NCBI GenBank assembly: GCA_964537245.1
Contig: CAZHZL010000086.1
Coordinates: 1-9,569 of the forward strand
Origin: UMGS1840 sp964537245
GTDB taxonomy: Bacteria > Bacillota > Clostridia > UMGS1840
DNA: 9,569 nucleotides
Direction: 5' to 3'
Part shown: piece by piece, positions 7,157-9,569 of the stretch
Layout of the letters: each line of letters opens with the position of its first letter
How positions within the stretch are numbered: the first letter of the stretch is position 1
Position numbers and translations under genes: made by a program
Notes under the pieces: model-generated
Databases searched by the model: none
What the model saw: the letters and a program-made list of their open reading frames with translations, nothing else
Told to the model about the DNA's origin: nothing

Positions 7157-7201
7157 ATTTTATATAATCTATGTCTTTGAAAACATTTTTGAAGAATACT
7201 T

Positions 7202-9322
7202 TCACCAAATTATTTCTACTTCTTTCGGAAGAGAATAAACAGGATTTTCCCCTTTTTTTAATTTCACATTTATCATTCCGTACGGTGTTGGAATTTCGAC
7301 TGTTGCATTTTTAAGACCAAGAAGAGAAGGATTAAATTTTATTTTTTTATAACCTGCCTCAACGATTTCAACTCCTGTCAAAGCTTTCGGAAGAGAATAA
7401 AGCGGCGTGCCTCCCCAAGCATGACTATGATCAAACTGATATGTTGGTTCAGGCGGAATAAATCCTTCGGTCAGACCTTTATCACATTCCCTTATAAATG
7501 GTTTCCACATATCAATAATTTTCAATGTATATTTATCTCTCATACCTGCTTTATAAACTGCATCTAAAAGATAATGCAAAAAATATGGCTGACAGTCTGC
7601 CTCAAATTTTTCCGTCATATCCTTATCAATAAGCATTTTTGAAATTTCTTCATCACATATTCCAAAATATACCGCTAAAATATTTGAATGCTTTAGGTAG
7701 TATCGTTTATATGTGTTCTGCGGCATCCATTTTCCTATGAGACTTTCTTTTGTAGGCGTATTAAGTCCTTCAAAATAAAGTCCTTTCTCTTTATCATAAA
7801 GTAAGGCATTTATTGAATTTTTTAATGCTTCGGCTTTTTTTATGCACACATTTGCCATTTCTTTTAAATTAAGTAATTTGTATATTTTCCCCGCCGTTTC
7901 AAGAGCACCATAATAAAACATATTTAGGCAAGTCTGACCAAGTGCTTTCGGCGGATGGTGCATTGAAATTCCATCAATGTAAAGCCAATCGATAAACATA
8001 TAGTCAGGAGGATTTTCTATCAAACCATTGTCTCCAATGTATGTTTCAAAACGATTTAACAAAAGTATTAATGCATCAACGCAGTCAAAAAGCAGTTCCT
8101 TGTTTCCCGTAAACATATAAACATCGTATAACATCTTCACCCATATCAAGCTGTATGTGGTGTGAAACATTCTTCCATCATTGTTTCTTAACAATGCGGC
8201 AGTACGCTTTACATCAAATTCCGCAAGTGACATATCGCCAAATGAAAACAAAGTCATCAACATTTCAATATAGTAGTCACCGGTACATGCAAGCGGCTCA
8301 CAATGTCTCGGGCTGTCCAGATGATGAAGTTGACGACAAAATTTCAAAGTATGTCTGCATACACCTAAAACATTATTTATTTCAGAGTCATCAGTTATGA
8401 TTTCAGCGATTTTCTCAACAGGATAAAATGTTGAAATAAGGCTTATGGTCAATTCAGACATTTCATCGGAATCATTTTTCAGTTTAACAAAAAAGTTTCC
8501 TGCACTATGTAATAAAAATCCTCTGTATTCATTATCACAGGAAAAAATCAAACTCTCTTTTGTCCCTGTTTCCTCAATTTCTCTGCATGTAATTTCAACA
8601 TACAAGTCACCTTTAGTTTTTGTTAAAATATGTATAAATCCGGCATAAATTTTTTCAAATGTCAGAATAACTTCTTTTTCTTCATGTGGCATTAATAAAA
8701 TTTTACCGTTTTCAAAAGGATAAACCTCCTCCTCGCTACGCAGTAAAATTGGAGCAAGTTCTGCATGCCATATATCATCAATTTCTTCTGCATTTGTATA
8801 TTTTTCTGAAAAAAGTCTCAAATCATATTCACACGGAGATTTGTACGCCGAATTTTTTCTGACTTTCCACGATGAATCAGTGGTGATTATCGTCTTTGTT
8901 CCGTCCTCAAAAGTAATAAGGGCAGAAAGCATAAAGCCTCCATGTCCTTTAGAATACTCACAAAGTCTGTACGGCATCATTTTAACTCTTGCAAAAAAAC
9001 AGATACTGTTTGTGTTTGTTTTTATTTCTGTTTGCATTTTATAATAATCAGTTCGTGGACGGTCACTTCCGAGAAAATAATCTCCACCTGAAAATGCAGG
9101 ACCGGTAGCAATAAATTTATCATTGCAGAATAACTGAAACTCTGTATCACCACTAAATATGAGTTTTAAAGAAATAACGTTTTTCTCAAAATTATATACT
9201 CTGCTAAATTCAGCAACAGTATAATTTCCTTCTGTTTTATTATCAAATCCACTGTATTTTGTTGTTTGAGAATCCGGATATTCTTTTTGGGGAAGCCATA
9301 TCCATTTTTCCGGCAATATCAT
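7202..9322 (-). CDS. GH78-type alpha-L-rhamnosidase-like protein (divergent)
   Basis: GH78 enzymes hydrolyse terminal alpha-L-rhamnose by an inverting mechanism. This 706-aa protein lacks a signal peptide. The N-terminal beta-sandwich region (about 1-300) carries the family-like opening KWIWLP, a carbohydrate-binding-like segment (LKLIFSGDTEFQLFCNDKFI, 52-71) and the GP turn. The six-hairpin (alpha/alpha)6 domain follows (about 305-650). The family motif D-C-P-x-R-x-E-R-x-G-W-T-G-D appears as DSPRHCEPLACTGD (336-349). The acidic residues D336, E342 and D349 and the TGD are kept, but the Arg, Gly and Trp positions are changed. The C-terminal HSHAWGGTPLYSLPKALTG (632-650) is strongly family-like, and E619 in GLTEGF is a candidate base. 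The start is two nt after the upstream stop, with AAGGGAG inside that gene, so translation is coupled. Downstream rhaA supports rhamnose as product. The altered active-site motif leaves exact specificity open. Confidence 0.82.
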   Translation of the reverse strand: MILPEKWIWLPQKEYPDSQTTKYSGFDNKTEGNYTVAEFSRVYNFEKNVISLKLIFSGDTEFQLFCNDKFIATGPAFSGGDYFLGSDRPRTDYYKMQTEIKTNTNSICFFARVKMMPYRLCEYSKGHGGFMLSALITFEDGTKTIITTDSSWKVRKNSAYKSPCEYDLRLFSEKYTNAEEIDDIWHAELAPILLRSEEEVYPFENGKILLMPHEEKEVILTFEKIYAGFIHILTKTKGDLYVEITCREIEETGTKESLIFSCDNEYRGFLLHSAGNFFVKLKNDSDEMSELTISLISTFYPVEKIAEIITDDSEINNVLGVCRHTLKFCRQLHHLDSPRHCEPLACTGDYYIEMLMTLFSFGDMSLAEFDVKRTAALLRNNDGRMFHTTYSLIWVKMLYDVYMFTGNKELLFDCVDALILLLNRFETYIGDNGLIENPPDYMFIDWLYIDGISMHHPPKALGQTCLNMFYYGALETAGKIYKLLNLKEMANVCIKKAEALKNSINALLYDKEKGLYFEGLNTPTKESLIGKWMPQNTYKRYYLKHSNILAVYFGICDEEISKMLIDKDMTEKFEADCQPYFLHYLLDAVYKAGMRDKYTLKIIDMWKPFIRECDKGLTEGFIPPEPTYQFDHSHAWGGTPLYSLPKALTGVEIVEAGYKKIKFNPSLLGLKNATVEIPTPYGMINVKLKKGENPVYSLPKEVEIIW

Positions 9323-9324
9323 AA

Positions 9325-9569
9325 CTACAGTGCTCCCTTCAATTCTTCGTTTATACTTTCACGATATTTTAAAACATAGTCTCCGAAAAACGGGAAATTA
9401 TCAAATTTAATTTCGCAATTTATTTCATCTTCAATTAATTTTATAACAAAGTCCTTCCCTTTGTATTTTTCAAGCAACTTCATCGCTCTTAAATCCTGCA
9501 GAGCTTCTTTAAAAACTTTTATTCTTATACTTTCCGCAACATCATTTTTATAAGGATAAACAGAAAATG
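9325..9569 (-). CDS. DUF4091 (GH123-like) protein, C-terminal part only
   Basis: The gene runs off the right edge of the window; only the last 80 codons are present. They read FSVYPYKNDVAESIRIKVF, then KEALQDLRAMKLLEKY, and end NEELKGAL before TAG. From memory the pattern YP-x(n)-ESIRxKVFxEALQDLRAxxLLE is the C-terminus of the DUF4091 domain, which is related to GH123 glycosidases. That would make this another carbohydrate-active enzyme. Catalytic residues lie outside the window, so activity and any signal peptide cannot be judged. The stop codon is two nt before the GH78 start, placing it in the same operon. Confidence 0.7.
   Translation of the reverse strand, partial: FSVYPYKNDVAESIRIKVFKEALQDLRAMKLLEKYKGKDFVIKLIEDEINCEIKFDNFPFFGDYVLKYRESINEELKGAL

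Noticed and set aside
7032..9044. Plus-strand ORFs opposite the GH78-like gene and GH29 remnant (67 to 81 codons)
   Set aside because: They are antisense to conserved protein blocks, with no start signals or known motifs.
1..9569. CRISPR array, tRNA, rRNA or riboswitch
   Set aside because: No spaced repeats, cloverleaf-like or conserved RNA sequence was noticed, and intergenic gaps are nearly all below 120 nt.

Overview
The window is AT-rich, uniformly oriented bacterial DNA, and every gene I can support lies on the minus strand. Low GC, strong AGGAG-type ribosome binding sites, very short gaps and the mix of carbohydrate enzymes suggest a gut-type Clostridia-like Firmicute. This is inferred from style and protein families; there is no rRNA or other phylogenetic marker here.

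Read right to left (the direction of transcription), the window is the 3' part of one glycan-degradation operon. It runs: the C-terminus of a DUF4091 (GH123-like) protein cut by the window edge; a divergent GH78 alpha-L-rhamnosidase-like enzyme; a truncated 5' remnant of a GH29 alpha-L-fucosidase gene; a possible 7-codon start remnant; a GH3 beta-glycosidase; a GH94-like glycoside phosphorylase (734 aa); a truncated 5' remnant of an MFS sugar-transporter gene; an SGNH/GDSL-type esterase; L-rhamnose isomerase (rhaA); and a rho-independent terminator. No promoter is visible, so the operon probably starts beyond the right edge.

The intact enzymes fit the breakdown of a small rhamnose- and glucose-type glycan. 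GH78 would release L-rhamnose, GH3 or the GH94-like phosphorylase would split beta-linked sugars (the latter conserving energy as a sugar 1-phosphate), the esterase would remove acyl groups, and RhaA would turn L-rhamnose into L-rhamnulose. None of the complete proteins has a visible signal peptide, so the chemistry looks cytoplasmic and an importer is needed. The only transporter trace is the broken MFS start. Rhamnulokinase and the rhamnulose-1-phosphate aldolase are not in the window.

The most unusual feature is that gene 5' ends survive without their bodies at two sites, and possibly a third. Each has a good Shine-Dalgarno and start codon, a recognisable or partial N-terminus, and then stops early. 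This could be real operon decay by internal deletion, retained leader-like ORFs, or an assembly artefact. Reads across the junctions would decide.
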